A DNA stretch of 64,000 bases from an uncultured Pelagibacteraceae bacterium. GTDB lineage: Bacteria; Pseudomonadota; Alphaproteobacteria; Pelagibacterales; Pelagibacteraceae. A program made the translations under genes and the position numbers. Below the pieces are notes generated by a model. That model did no database searches. It worked only from the letters and a program-made list of their open reading frames with translations, and had not been told where the DNA came from. The first letter of the stretch is position 1. Each line of letters opens with the position of its first letter. The stretch is taken from assembly GCA_902584995.1 (NCBI GenBank), contig CACICF010000009.1:1-64000 (forward strand). The letters run 5' to 3'. This document shows, in pieces, positions 55,165-64,000 of this stretch.

Positions 55165-57747
55165 ATGGAAAAAAACGAAATCTCAAAAGTAAATAATAAT
55201 ATTAAATCAATCTCTATGTATGATGAGATGAGCTCATCTTACCTCTCTTATGCAATGAGTGTAATAGTTAGCAGGGCATTACCAGATATAAGAGATGGTT
55301 TAAAGCCTGTTCATAGAAGAATTATATATGCAATGCATAAAGGTGGTTTTGACTGGTCTAAACAATTTAGAAAGTCAGCAAGAATTGTTGGAGATGTTAT
55401 AGGTAAATATCATCCCCATGGAGATCAAGCTGTTTACGATGCTTTAGTTAGAATGGTTCAAGAGTTTTCAATGAGCGTTCCATTAGTAGATGGTCAAGGA
55501 AACTTTGGTTCAATTGATGGAGATCCACCAGCAGCCATGAGATACACAGAGACAAAATTAGCAAAAGTTTCTCAGTTTTTAATTGATGATATTGAAAAAA
55601 ATACTGTTTCATTCAAAAGTAATTATGACGAAACCGAGCAAGAACCTACAGTTTTGCCTGCGCAATATCCAAATCTTTTGGTAAATGGTGCAGGAGGAAT
55701 AGCAGTAGGAATGGCAACAAGTATACCACCACATAATTTAGGGGAGGTGGTTGATGCAACGCTAGCATTAATCAAAAACAAAGATATTAAAATAAATGAA
55801 TTAATGAAACATGTACCAGGACCAGATTTTCCAACAGGGGGTGTAATAATTGGTAAAGATATTATTAAACAAGGATACAAAACGGGAAGAGGCTCATTTA
55901 AAATACGAGGAGAGATATCTGTTGAAAATTTAAAAAATGGTAAAGACAGACTTATTATTTCATCTATCCCATATCAAATAAATAAAGCAAATTTAAATGA
56001 GAGAATTGCAGAATTAGTAAGAGATAAAAAAATAGAGGGCATAAGTGATATTAGAGATGAGTCAAATAGCGAAGGTATAAGAGTATCTATTGATCTAAGA
56101 AGAAATGTGGAACCAGAAACTATAAAAAGACAACTTTACAAATACACTTCAATCGAGTCCTCATTTGGTTTTAATTCTTTAGCAATAGTAGATCAAAAAC
56201 CAAAAACATGCACTCTTAAAGATTTCTTAGAAAACTTTTTAAAATTTAGAGAAGATGTAGTTATAAAAAGAACTAAATTTGATCTTCAAAAAGCAGAGGA
56301 AAGAGTTCATATTTTATTAGGATTGTCAGTAAGTGTAGAAAATATTGATAAAGTGATCAAAATAATTAGATCGTCAAAAAATCCAGAAGAAGCAAAAAAT
56401 ACTCTTTTAAAAACTTCCTGGAAAATAAATAAAGCTTCAAAGCTCATTAAACTTGTCGACACTAAAAACTATAAAGGAAAATACATTCTTTCAATTAAGC
56501 AAGTAATTTCAATATTAGAGTTAAGATTACAAAAATTGACTGCTATTGGAATTAATGAAATTGAAGTTGAAATAAAAAAATTAGCTCAGGAAATTTCTAA
56601 TTATAAAAAAATTATTAATTCAAAAAATGAGTTATTGAAAGTAATTAGTAATGATCTGCAAACAATCAAAGACAAATTTTCATCACCAAGAAGGACAAAA
56701 ATTATTGATGCGGTTTTGAATTATGACATAGAAGAAACAATTCAAAAAGAGTCAGTTATAATAACAATAACTTTGCAAGGTTATATAAAAAGAGGCGCTT
56801 TAAGTGGTGTCAAGCAACAAAAAAGAGGTGGAAAAGGCAAGACTGGCATTAAAACAAGAGAAGAAGACTCTGTGGTTCAAACTTTGTCCGTTGATACACA
56901 TACATCCCTCTTATTTTTTTCTACAGAGGGGTTAGCTTATAAAGTCAAAGCATGGAAAATTCCAGAAGGATCTGCGTCATCAAAAGGAAAATCACTTTTC
57001 AATATTTTACCTCTGAAAAATCATCAATCTATTAGTTCTATTATGCCTTTTCCAGACGAAGCTATAGACAAAAAAAATATGCACATAATTTTTGCAACAA
57101 GCAAAGGGAAGATAAGAAAAAATAATTTAGATGATTTTACTTCTATAAATGCATCAGGAAAAATTGCTATGAAATTAGATTCTGATGACAAAATTATCGG
57201 AGTAAAAATATGTACAGATAATCAAGATATTATGCTTAATACAAAATTTGGAAAATGTATAAGGTTTGAATCAAAAAAACTAAGAGTATTTAAAGGAAGG
57301 TCTTCTAAAGGCATAAGAGGCATCAACCTTGCTGAAAAAGATACAATAGTCTCATTATCAATAATTGACAATGACGATATTAAAAAAAGTAAAAGCAAAA
57401 CCAAAGATGAAAAATCTGAGTTTAAAGCAAAAGAAAAATATATCTTATCAATTACAGAAAATGGTTATGGTAAAAGAACATCCCATTATGATTTTAGAGT
57501 TACAAATCGGGGTGGCAAAGGGATAATAGGTATTGTTAACTCACCTAGAAACGGAAACGTCTCATCATCTTTCCCAGTCTTTGAAGGAGACCAAATTTTA
57601 ATCTCTACAAATAAAGGAAGAGTTATAAGAACTGCAGTTAAGGAAATAAGAATTGCAGGCAGAAATACCCAAGGTGTAAGAATCATTAAATTAACTGGCG
57701 ATGAAAAGGTTGTTTCCGCAATCAAATTAGATGATAATTTGGTTTAA
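55165..57747 (+). CDS. gyrA: DNA gyrase subunit A
   Basis: 860-aa type II topoisomerase subunit. The breakage-reunion domain starts [28 protein letters not shown] and contains the quinolone-region motif [15 protein letters not shown] and the active-site tyrosine in [10 protein letters not shown]. The coiled-coil tower follows, then the C-terminal beta-pinwheel with the GyrA box [11 protein letters not shown] (about 551-561), which separates gyrase from topoisomerase IV ParC. The ATG is 5 bases after ssb, and the stop shares one base with coaD. Confidence 0.96.
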   Translation: MEKNEISKVNNNIKSISMYDEMSSSYLSYAMSVIVSRALPDIRDGLKPVHRRIIYAMHKGGFDWSKQFRKSARIVGDVIGKYHPHGDQAVYDALVRMVQEFSMSVPLVDGQGNFGSIDGDPPAAMRYTETKLAKVSQFLIDDIEKNTVSFKSNYDETEQEPTVLPAQYPNLLVNGAGGIAVGMATSIPPHNLGEVVDATLALIKNKDIKINELMKHVPGPDFPTGGVIIGKDIIKQGYKTGRGSFKIRGEISVENLKNGKDRLIISSIPYQINKANLNERIAELVRDKKIEGISDIRDESNSEGIRVSIDLRRNVEPETIKRQLYKYTSIESSFGFNSLAIVDQKPKTCTLKDFLENFLKFREDVVIKRTKFDLQKAEERVHILLGLSVSVENIDKVIKIIRSSKNPEEAKNTLLKTSWKINKASKLIKLVDTKNYKGKYILSIKQVISILELRLQKLTAIGINEIEVEIKKLAQEISNYKKIINSKNELLKVISNDLQTIKDKFSSPRRTKIIDAVLNYDIEETIQKESVIITITLQGYIKRGALSGVKQQKRGGKGKTGIKTREEDSVVQTLSVDTHTSLLFFSTEGLAYKVKAWKIPEGSASSKGKSLFNILPLKNHQSISSIMPFPDEAIDKKNMHIIFATSKGKIRKNNLDDFTSINASGKIAMKLDSDDKIIGVKICTDNQDIMLNTKFGKCIRFESKKLRVFKGRSSKGIRGINLAEKDTIVSLSIIDNDDIKKSKSKTKDEKSEFKAKEKYILSITENGYGKRTSHYDFRVTNRGGKGIIGIVNSPRNGNVSSSFPVFEGDQILISTNKGRVIRTAVKEIRIAGRNTQGVRIIKLTGDEKVVSAIKLDDNLV

Positions 57748-58241
57748 TGAAAAATATTGCTATATATCCAGGTACATTTGATCCTATTACCAATGGACAT
57801 ATTGACGTAATTAAAAAAGCTCTAAAATTAGCAGATAAAATTATTGTAGGTATTTCTGATGGAAATCAAAAAAATTTTTTGTTTCCTATTGATGAAAGAC
57901 ATAAAATCGTATCAAAAGCTTTATATAATGATCTAAAGTTTCCAAAAAACAAAATTCAAGTTATTAAATTTAATTCTTTAACAACTGAATTGTGTAAAAA
58001 ATATAAATCAAACCTAATATTAAGAGGTTTAAGAGCAGTGTCAGATTTTGAATATGAGTTTCAACTTGCTGGAATGAATAGAAAATTAAATAATAAAGTT
58101 GAAACAGTTTTTCTTATGTCAGATGTTGAAAATCAAATTATTTCCTCTCGTTTTGTAAAGGAAATTGCGATACATAAAGGTGATTTAAGAAAATTCACAA
58201 CAAAAAGTACAATAGAATCTTTGAAAAAAATCTATGCTTAA
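57747..58241 (+). CDS. coaD: Pantetheine-phosphate adenylyltransferase
   Basis: 164-aa enzyme of the penultimate step of coenzyme A synthesis. The nucleotidyltransferase motif is IYPGTFDPITNGHIDVIKKA (T/HxGH with H19-type histidine). LRGLRAVSDFEYEFQLAGMN and SSRFVKEIAIHKGDL are family marks. Full length. It overlaps gyrA by one base and the peptidyl-prolyl isomerase gene by 8. Confidence 0.95.
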   Translation: MKNIAIYPGTFDPITNGHIDVIKKALKLADKIIVGISDGNQKNFLFPIDERHKIVSKALYNDLKFPKNKIQVIKFNSLTTELCKKYKSNLILRGLRAVSDFEYEFQLAGMNRKLNNKVETVFLMSDVENQIISSRFVKEIAIHKGDLRKFTTKSTIESLKKIYA

Positions 58242-58791
58242 AAAAACAATTATTTTAATTATATCAATATTATTATTAACAACAGCTTTAAAGGCAAAGG
58301 AGAATATTATGATACTTAAGTTAAAAGATGGAGATGTAAAAATAGAATTATTTCCAGAAGTAGCACCAAACCATGTAAAAAGAATAACTGAGTTAGCCAA
58401 TAGTGGAAAATATGATGGAGTAGTTTTCCATAGAGTGATTGATGGTTTCATGGCTCAAACTGGAGATGTTCAATTTGGAAATTCATCATCTGATAATTTT
58501 AATTTAAGTAGGGCAGGTATGGGTGGATCTGATTTACCTGACCTCAAAGAGGAATTTAATGATTTGCCACATGAAAGAGGGACTTTGTCTATGGCAAGAT
58601 CTTCAAATCCAAATAGTGCCAATAGTCAATTTTTTATTTGCTTCGGCCCAACTCCACATTTAGATAGACAATATACTGTATTTGGTAAAGTTCTAGAAGG
58701 AATGGAGTTTGTAGATATGATAACAAAAGGGGACGGACCAAATGGGTCTGTTTCAAATCCAGATAAAATAATTAGTTTTAAATCTGAGTAG
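58234..58791 (+). CDS. Exported cyclophilin-type peptidyl-prolyl isomerase
   Basis: 185 aa. The signal peptide is about residues 1-22 (KKTIILIISILLLTTALKAKE), so the enzyme acts in the periplasm. The cyclophilin core is complete: FHRVIDGFMAQTGDVQ with the catalytic arginine, RGTLSMARSSNPNSANSQFFICF and LDRQYTVFGKVLEGM. The order coaD-ppi-tgt is common in alphaproteobacteria. It may fold exported proteins delivered by Sec or Tat. Confidence 0.92.
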   Translation: MLKKTIILIISILLLTTALKAKENIMILKLKDGDVKIELFPEVAPNHVKRITELANSGKYDGVVFHRVIDGFMAQTGDVQFGNSSSDNFNLSRAGMGGSDLPDLKEEFNDLPHERGTLSMARSSNPNSANSQFFICFGPTPHLDRQYTVFGKVLEGMEFVDMITKGDGPNGSVSNPDKIISFKSE

Positions 58792-58801
58792 ATTTTAATG
58801 G

Positions 58802-59920
58802 ATGGAAGACATAAAAAAGAATTTTTCTTTCAGCGTAAAACATCAAAACAAAAATTATCGTGTTGGATTAATTCAAACTCATCGTGGAGAAATAGATACA
58901 CCTGCTTTTATGCCTGTAGGAACTCAGGCTACTGTAAAAGGTGTTTTTATTGATGATATAATAAAGACTGGTAGTCAAATTATTCTTTCTAATACTTACC
59001 ACTTAATGATCAGACCTGGTACTGAAAGAATAGAGGCTGTTGGGGGTCTTCATAAATTTATGAATTGCAAACTTCCTATTCTAACTGACTCAGGAGGCTA
59101 TCAGGTTATGTCTTTATCTAAATTTAACAAAATCGATAGAGACAAAGGAGCAATTTTTCAATCTCATATAGATGGAAAAACTTTCATCTTAAGTCCCGAG
59201 GAAAGTATTAAAATTCAAAAAAAACTTAATTCAGATATTGTTATGGTAATGGACGAGTGTCCAAAAAATACTAAAGATTACAACAAAATTAAAAACTCTA
59301 TGGAATTATCTACAGAATGGGCAAAAAGATCCAAGGATGAATTTGGAAATAATCCAAATAAAGCATTGTTTGGTATTGTTCAAGGAGGTTTGTTTAATGA
59401 TCTTAGAATTGAGTCTTTAAAAAAATTAATTAATATAAAATTTGACGGGTATGCAATTGGAGGTTTGGCTGTTGGAGAAACTCAAAAAGAAATGTTTGAT
59501 GTTTTAGATGGCATTAAAGACTATTTACCTGAAGATAAACCAAGATATTTAATGGGTGTAGGAACGCCATCAGATATATTGGGAGCAGTAAAAAGAGGTA
59601 TAGATATGTTCGATTGTGTTTTGCCAACTAGGTCAGGGAGAACAGGATTGGCTTTTACGTGGAACGGAAGAATTCAAATTAGAAACTCCGAGAACAAAAA
59701 TAATAATTCACCTCTAGATAGCAATGTGACAAAATTTGATTTAAACAAGTATTCAAAAAATTATCTGAATCACCTACACAATACTAACGAGATGTTAGCC
59801 TCAATGATTTTAACCCTAAATAATATAAATTTTTATCAAGAACTTATGTATGAAATTAGAAAAAATATTAAAATGGGAACTTTTGAACAATTTCATGATA
59901 AGTATATTAATATTTTGTAA
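58802..59920 (+). CDS. tgt: Queuine tRNA-ribosyltransferase lacking the zinc ligands
   Basis: 372-aa TIM-barrel enzyme that exchanges guanine-34 of GUN-anticodon tRNAs for preQ1. The catalytic parts are intact: LTDSGGYQVMSL, VMDECP, GIVQGGLFNDLR, YAIGGLAVGE, and the nucleophile region GIDMFDCVLPTRSGRTG. The C-terminal zinc site is not: the segment equivalent to the CxCxxC motif reads PLDSNVTKFDLNKYSKNYL (59711 onward), with valine, lysine and leucine at the cysteine positions, and the later histidine is asparagine (codon 59819). The frame is otherwise perfect. It is the last gene of the ssb-tgt run; queA is not nearby. Confidence 0.93.
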   Translation: MEDIKKNFSFSVKHQNKNYRVGLIQTHRGEIDTPAFMPVGTQATVKGVFIDDIIKTGSQIILSNTYHLMIRPGTERIEAVGGLHKFMNCKLPILTDSGGYQVMSLSKFNKIDRDKGAIFQSHIDGKTFILSPEESIKIQKKLNSDIVMVMDECPKNTKDYNKIKNSMELSTEWAKRSKDEFGNNPNKALFGIVQGGLFNDLRIESLKKLINIKFDGYAIGGLAVGETQKEMFDVLDGIKDYLPEDKPRYLMGVGTPSDILGAVKRGIDMFDCVLPTRSGRTGLAFTWNGRIQIRNSENKNNNSPLDSNVTKFDLNKYSKNYLNHLHNTNEMLASMILTLNNINFYQELMYEIRKNIKMGTFEQFHDKYINIL

Positions 59921-59970
59921 ATTTTTACCATTGCCAAATATCAAAAAATCAATATAAGAATTTTCGTGTT

Positions 59971-60046
<76 letters not shown>

Positions 60047-60050
60047 ACAC

Positions 60051-60872
60051 TCAAACAATCGGTGGATACTTTAAAATAACCTCGTTCATCCAAGTATTTA
60101 TTTGTTGTATCCTCCTGTCATTAGAGGGGTGAGTGCTCATAAATTCGAGTGGTTCCTTGCCTTTATTAGCTTTTTTCATTCTTTCCCAAATCTTTGTTGT
60201 TTCTCTAATATCATATCCAGATAAAGAGGAAAAAATCATACCTAAATAATCTGCTTCACTTTCCTGCTTTCTTGTAAAAGGATTCATAATTCCGATTTGA
60301 GATAACAAACCAACTGTATTCATCCCTGTCGTTTTATTTACTTGAGATAATTTACCACCAGTTGCAATATCAATAATTCCTGTTGTTGTATTTAATAATC
60401 TAGTTCTACTAGCTCTTTCCACAGAATGTTTTGCAACCGCATGAGCAATTTCATGACCCATTACAGCCGCCAAACCATCATCATTCTTTGTAATATCCAA
60501 CATTCCTGTATAAAAGGCAATTTTACCACCAGGCATACACCACGCATTTTTTATTTTTTTATTATCAATTAAAATATATTCCCACTCAAAATTTGACGTT
60601 GGATCATTCAAGTTGTTTCTAAAAAAATACTCTGAAATTGATTCTTCAATTTTAGATCCAATTTGTATTATTTTATTTAAGCTTTCCTTATCATCACTTA
60701 GTTTAGCTTTTTTTTTTACTTGCTCGTATGCTTTAGCAGCATAGGCATTTAATTGTGATTCTGATATTAGTTTTAATTGCTTTCTTTCTGTAATAGGTGC
60801 GGTAGTGCAAGCATGTAAACCTGCTGAAATGCAGCCACAACCCATTAAATATATAAAATTTCTTCTATTCAC
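60051..60872 (-). CDS. M48-family metalloprotease, probable lipoprotein
   Basis: 273 aa. The N-terminus MNRRNFIYLMG resembles a short twin-arginine signal, and a lipobox (LHAC, C22) predicts lipid attachment. The zinc protease motif is MGHEIAH (H140-E-x-x-H144), with the third ligand in ESEADYLGM. STHPSNDRRIQQINTW at the end is typical of the YcaL/LoiP/BepA periplasmic branch, which degrades misassembled outer-membrane proteins. The gene faces tRNA-Lys and shares a 47-base divergent region with the DUF502 gene. Confidence 0.88.
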   Translation of the reverse strand: MNRRNFIYLMGCGCISAGLHACTTAPITERKQLKLISESQLNAYAAKAYEQVKKKAKLSDDKESLNKIIQIGSKIEESISEYFFRNNLNDPTSNFEWEYILIDNKKIKNAWCMPGGKIAFYTGMLDITKNDDGLAAVMGHEIAHAVAKHSVERASRTRLLNTTTGIIDIATGGKLSQVNKTTGMNTVGLLSQIGIMNPFTRKQESEADYLGMIFSSLSGYDIRETTKIWERMKKANKGKEPLEFMSTHPSNDRRIQQINTWMNEVILKYPPIV

Positions 60873-60919
60873 TTTTAATATTATTTATATTACATGTAAA
60901 TTATAATCAATTATTACAT

Positions 60920-61543
60920 ATGTCTAAATTTAAAAGAAAAAGAGTTTCGTTTATTGCCAGATTAAGGAATTATTTTATTACTGGTATTGTTGTTTTAGTA
61001 CCTATTGGTATCACTTTATATTTGACTACTTTTTTTATTTCCATCTCTTCTAAATTAATACCACAAGGCATAAATCCTAATAGTTATTTGCCATTTGCAA
61101 TACCAGGCCTAGAAATTTTATTATCAGTAATTTTTATTACAATTGTTGGCGGTCTATCACTTTCTTTTATTGGCAAAAAATTTTTACAATTATTTAATGA
61201 CTTATTAAAAAAAATACCCATTTTGAGAACCATATATTCAGCAATTGGTCAAATGACGGAGACCTTTGCGCCTAAAAAAGGATCTAAAAAAAGTGTGGTT
61301 CTTATACAATATCCCAGAAAAGGTACGTGGGCAGTTGGATTTGCCACAAAAGAAAATAAAGGAGAAATTTCAAAAAAAACAAATACAGAACTTGTTAATG
61401 TTTTTGTTCCTACAACGCCAAACCCAACTAGTGGTTTTTTATTAATGTTTCCTAAGAGTGAAATTGTTTATCTTGATATGACATTTGAGGAAGCTTCAAA
61501 GTTTATAGTTTCAGCTGGAACTTCCGATACTAAATCTAAATAA
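60920..61543 (+). CDS. DUF502-family membrane protein
   Basis: 207 aa with two membrane segments (about 17-40 and 63-87). The conserved family core is LLKKIPILRTIYSAIGQMTETF, followed by VVLIQYPRKGTWAVGFAT and VFVPTTPNPTSGFLLMFP, all typical of DUF502. The function is unknown. The neighbourhood with recG and sdhE is conserved in alphaproteobacteria. The stop overlaps the convergent recG end by 8 bases. Confidence 0.85.
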   Translation: MSKFKRKRVSFIARLRNYFITGIVVLVPIGITLYLTTFFISISSKLIPQGINPNSYLPFAIPGLEILLSVIFITIVGGLSLSFIGKKFLQLFNDLLKKIPILRTIYSAIGQMTETFAPKKGSKKSVVLIQYPRKGTWAVGFATKENKGEISKKTNTELVNVFVPTTPNPTSGFLLMFPKSEIVYLDMTFEEASKFIVSAGTSDTKSK

Positions 61544-63578
61544 TTTCATTAATTATTGAAACTTTATCATAAAGTTTTAAGAGATTATTAAAATTTTTTG
61601 TTTTTATTTTATTTTTTTCTATTTTTTTTATTTCTTTTTCAGCAATGTTGAAAAGATCTTCATGTTGAATAGGGTCTGCTAGGTTGTATTTTTTTAAGCC
61701 ACTTTGCTTAAAACCTAGTATATCACCATATCCTCTTATTTTTAAATCTTCTTCTGCAATTTTAAAACCATCATTAGTATTTTTAAGTATTGTTATTCTC
61801 TTACGAGCATTTTCACTCAGCCCCGTCTTAAACATGAGTATACATGATGACTCTTTATTACCTCTTCCAACGCGTCCTCTTAATTGATGAAGTTGTGATA
61901 ATCCATATTTGTTTGAATTTTCAATTACAATTACATTGGCATTTGGAAAATCAATTCCAACCTCTATTACAGTAGTTGAAACTAATATATCTATTTTTCT
62001 ATCATTGAACCGATTTAAAACTTTATCTTTTTCTTCTTTACTCATTGATCCATGAACAATATCAACTTTATTTTTAAAAATTTTACTTAAATATTTATAT
62101 TTTTCGGTAGTAGATTGATGATCGATCTTATTTGACTCTTTTATTAGAGGACAAACCCAAAATACTTGATTTTTTTTTTTAATTTCGTTTTTAATGAAAT
62201 TTACAACATCATTAATTTTTGATTCATTTTTACTATATGTTTTAATCGGTTGTCTGTATTTAGGCTTTGATTTGATTAAAGAAATATCCATGTCCCCATA
62301 TATTGTCATCATCATTGTTCTTGGTATAGGAGTTGCTGACATTACAAGTACATCGCAATCTTTACCGCCTTTGTCTGATAGTTTTTTTCTTTGACTAACT
62401 CCAAATTTATGTTGTTCATCAATAATTATAAAACCTAAATTGGAATAAGTTATTTTTTCTTGAAAAAGAGAATGTGTACCAACTAAAATATTAATTTTAT
62501 TATTTGAGAGGTCATTTAAAATTTTTTGTCTTTTTTTATACTCAGTTTTTCCAGTTAATATTTCAGTATTACAATAACTATTAAAATTTTCTAATATAAA
62601 TTTATAATGTTGAATAGCTAATATTTCTGTTGGTGCCATCATTGCAACTTGATAACCTGATTTTACTGCATTCAATGCAGCAATTACGGACACTATTGTC
62701 TTCCCCGATCCCACATCTCCTTGCAATAATCTAAACATTTTTTCATTTGAACTCATATCTTTATTTATATTTTTTAATGAAGATATTTGATCAATAGTTA
62801 GTTTGAATTTTAAGTTACTTATTATTTTATTTTGATGTTGTAAGTTTATAATCTTATTTTTTTTTTTTATCTTTTTAATTTTACTTCTAATATTTGAAGA
62901 GAGTAAAAAATTTGCAAAAATTTCGTCAAAAACTAGTCTTTTAAAATATTTCGTATTTCGAATTTTTCTAATTTCTTCCTGATGAATCTTAATAACACAT
63001 TCTTTCCAAGTTACATTGTCAAATAAATTTGATACTGATAATGGCAACCATTCGTCTAAATTAGGTAAATTTTGCAAAACATTATTTAATATTAAATTAT
63101 ATTTATTTAATGTTAAACCATCTGAAAGACTATATTTCCTATCATCATTTATAATATTTAAATTATTTGTATTTTTTGAAGTTGGATTTACAAATTGAAA
63201 TTTATTTCTAAAGTTATTTGCCTTTCCATGAATAATTACTTCTTCATTTAATGGTAATAATTTTCTGATATACCCCTCGTAGCTATTAAAAAAAATGCAA
63301 TCTAATTTTACTCCACTTTTTTCACATATTACTCTATTTGGTAAATTTCTAATTCTAGGAAAATTATATTTTATTGGTGTTACTTTAATGCTGTAATTTT
63401 TTCCTACTTGTAAATCATTGACCTCTGTGTCATCAGCTGTTTCAATTTTTGAAATGGGCAAATGCCATAAAAGATCAAAAATTGTGAATATTTTTTTCTT
63501 ATTAAATGAGCTTAATGTTTTTTTGCCCACACCTTTAATTTTATCTATAGGTGACAATAAATATTCAAAATTACTCAT
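61536..63578 (-). CDS. recG: ATP-dependent DNA helicase RecG
   Basis: 680 aa from the ATG at 63578; the frame extends 12 codons upstream, but NFEYLLSPIDKIKGVGKKT is the natural N-terminus. The wedge (OB) domain, about 70-170, precedes the helicase: Walker A LLQGDVGSGKTIVS, DEQH box IIDEQHKFGVSQR, VMSATPIPRT, and motif VI in GLSQLHQLRGRVGRG. It reverses stalled forks and Holliday junctions. It is divergent from sdhE with only 26 bases between starts. Confidence 0.95.
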   Translation of the reverse strand: MSNFEYLLSPIDKIKGVGKKTLSSFNKKKIFTIFDLLWHLPISKIETADDTEVNDLQVGKNYSIKVTPIKYNFPRIRNLPNRVICEKSGVKLDCIFFNSYEGYIRKLLPLNEEVIIHGKANNFRNKFQFVNPTSKNTNNLNIINDDRKYSLSDGLTLNKYNLILNNVLQNLPNLDEWLPLSVSNLFDNVTWKECVIKIHQEEIRKIRNTKYFKRLVFDEIFANFLLSSNIRSKIKKIKKKNKIINLQHQNKIISNLKFKLTIDQISSLKNINKDMSSNEKMFRLLQGDVGSGKTIVSVIAALNAVKSGYQVAMMAPTEILAIQHYKFILENFNSYCNTEILTGKTEYKKRQKILNDLSNNKINILVGTHSLFQEKITYSNLGFIIIDEQHKFGVSQRKKLSDKGGKDCDVLVMSATPIPRTMMMTIYGDMDISLIKSKPKYRQPIKTYSKNESKINDVVNFIKNEIKKKNQVFWVCPLIKESNKIDHQSTTEKYKYLSKIFKNKVDIVHGSMSKEEKDKVLNRFNDRKIDILVSTTVIEVGIDFPNANVIVIENSNKYGLSQLHQLRGRVGRGNKESSCILMFKTGLSENARKRITILKNTNDGFKIAEEDLKIRGYGDILGFKQSGLKKYNLADPIQHEDLFNIAEKEIKKIEKNKIKTKNFNNLLKLYDKVSIINEII

Positions 63579-63604
63579 TAAATATATATATATGGTTATA
63601 AGCA

Positions 63605-63850
63605 ATGAATTCAAATAAACAAAATTTAATTAATAAAATTATTTATAGATCTCAATATAGAGGTACAAAAGAAATGGACATTTTTGTAAGTAGTTTTGTT
63701 AAATCCATTATTGACTCATTATCAATAGATGATTTAAAAGATTTAGATTTATTAGTTAACATGAATGACGAAGATATTTCTAAAATTTCAAAAAATGAAA
63801 TGAGCTTTGAAAATAAAAAAATATTAAAACTATTGATTGATTTTAAATAG
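63605..63850 (+). CDS. sdhE: FAD assembly factor SdhE
   Basis: 81-aa protein of the SdhE/DUF339 family that attaches FAD to succinate dehydrogenase. The RGxxE motif is present as QYRGTKEMDIFVSSFV (about 17-32), with KIIYRS before it and a helical bundle after it. The acidic C-terminus is unremarkable. recG-sdhE divergence is a conserved alphaproteobacterial arrangement. The stop lies one base before the end of the convergent tRNA-Ser gene. Confidence 0.9.
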   Translation: MNSNKQNLINKIIYRSQYRGTKEMDIFVSSFVKSIIDSLSIDDLKDLDLLVNMNDEDISKISKNEMSFENKKILKLLIDFK

Positions 63851-63851
63851 A

Positions 63852-63941
63852 TGGCGGAGAGACTGGGATTCGAACCCAGGAAAGAGTTGCCCCTTTGTCG
63901 GTTTTCAAGACCGATGCTTTCAACCGCTCAGCCATCTCTCC
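63852..63941 (-). tRNA. tRNA-Ser (TGA)
   Basis: 90-base type II tRNA on the minus strand. Acceptor GGAGAGA/TCTCTCC, anticodon stem TCGGT/ACCGA with loop CTTGAAA (anticodon TGA), a long variable arm typical of tRNA-Ser, T-stem CTGGG/CCCAG and encoded CCA. Nothing further is visible in 63942-64000. Confidence 0.97.
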
Positions 63942-64000
63942 TTGTGCAAGGTTTTAGTATTATTAATATATATTTCAACAATAAAATGACTTAAGTAGTT

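Overview
This window is chromosomal DNA of a streamlined, AT-rich alphaproteobacterium. The best fit is a marine SAR11-type organism (Pelagibacterales). That is inference from the strong A/T bias of codons and spacers, gene order, very short or negative intergenic distances, many TAATG and ATGA stop/start overlaps, and the absence of insertion sequences, phage genes and CRISPR arrays. No gene-free stretch reaches 300 bases; the largest gaps (about 120-330 bases around the tRNA pair, 9375-9539, 26773-26911) are described in the features.

Layout. 1-2978: end of a general amino-acid ABC transporter (aapQ partial, aapM, aapP). 3124-3701: a small XRE regulator and two tRNA genes (Asn, Cys). 3821-9374: valS-ilvD-manC, joined by one-base stop/start overlaps. 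9540-33525: a long phosphorus-acquisition region. It holds a diacylglycerol-kinase-like gene facing a PlcP-type phospholipase C and an Agt-type lipid glycosyltransferase (membrane-lipid renovation), phoR, an unknown exported protein, pstSCAB-phoU-phoB, a SixA-like phosphatase facing ppk-ppx (polyphosphate), phnX (phosphonatase), a shortened glpD, ugpB-ugpA-ugpE-ugpE-ugpC-ugpQ (glycerophosphodiester uptake and cleavage) and a DUF1868 2H-phosphoesterase. 33636-34958: an aquaporin-ArsC arsenate-detoxification set. 35077-38171: Zur and ZnuCB divergent from ZnuA, with two Zur-box-like palindromes between them.

38215-51719 is mostly housekeeping: an Ldh-family dehydrogenase, xthA, an IscA/ErpA-type protein, dgt, argS, a small membrane protein, nagZ, scpAB, tatABC, serS, yajC, secDF and a PuuD-like membrane protein. 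51753-63941 holds uvrA divergent from ssb-gyrA-coaD-ppi-tgt, tRNA-Lys, an M48 lipoprotein protease, a DUF502 protein, recG divergent from sdhE, and tRNA-Ser.

The genes form a coherent picture of phosphorus stress. PhoR/PhoB sense phosphate. Pst imports phosphate, Ugp/UgpQ/PhnX mine organic phosphorus, PlcP/Agt replace phospholipids by glycolipids, Ppk/Ppx buffer phosphate as polyphosphate, and ArsC/AqpS deal with arsenate that enters with phosphate. Phased 11-bp repeats resembling PHO boxes lie before pstS and ugpB, and weaker ones before two other genes.

Most interesting observations: (1) a tgt gene in which all four zinc ligands of the family appear replaced; (2) a roughly 150-base island of about 51% G+C inside ilvD; (3) tandem ugpE paralogues sharing 56 identical consecutive bases over the ATPase-docking loop; (4) two uncharacterised genes embedded in the phosphorus region (13934-14566 and 32806-33525).
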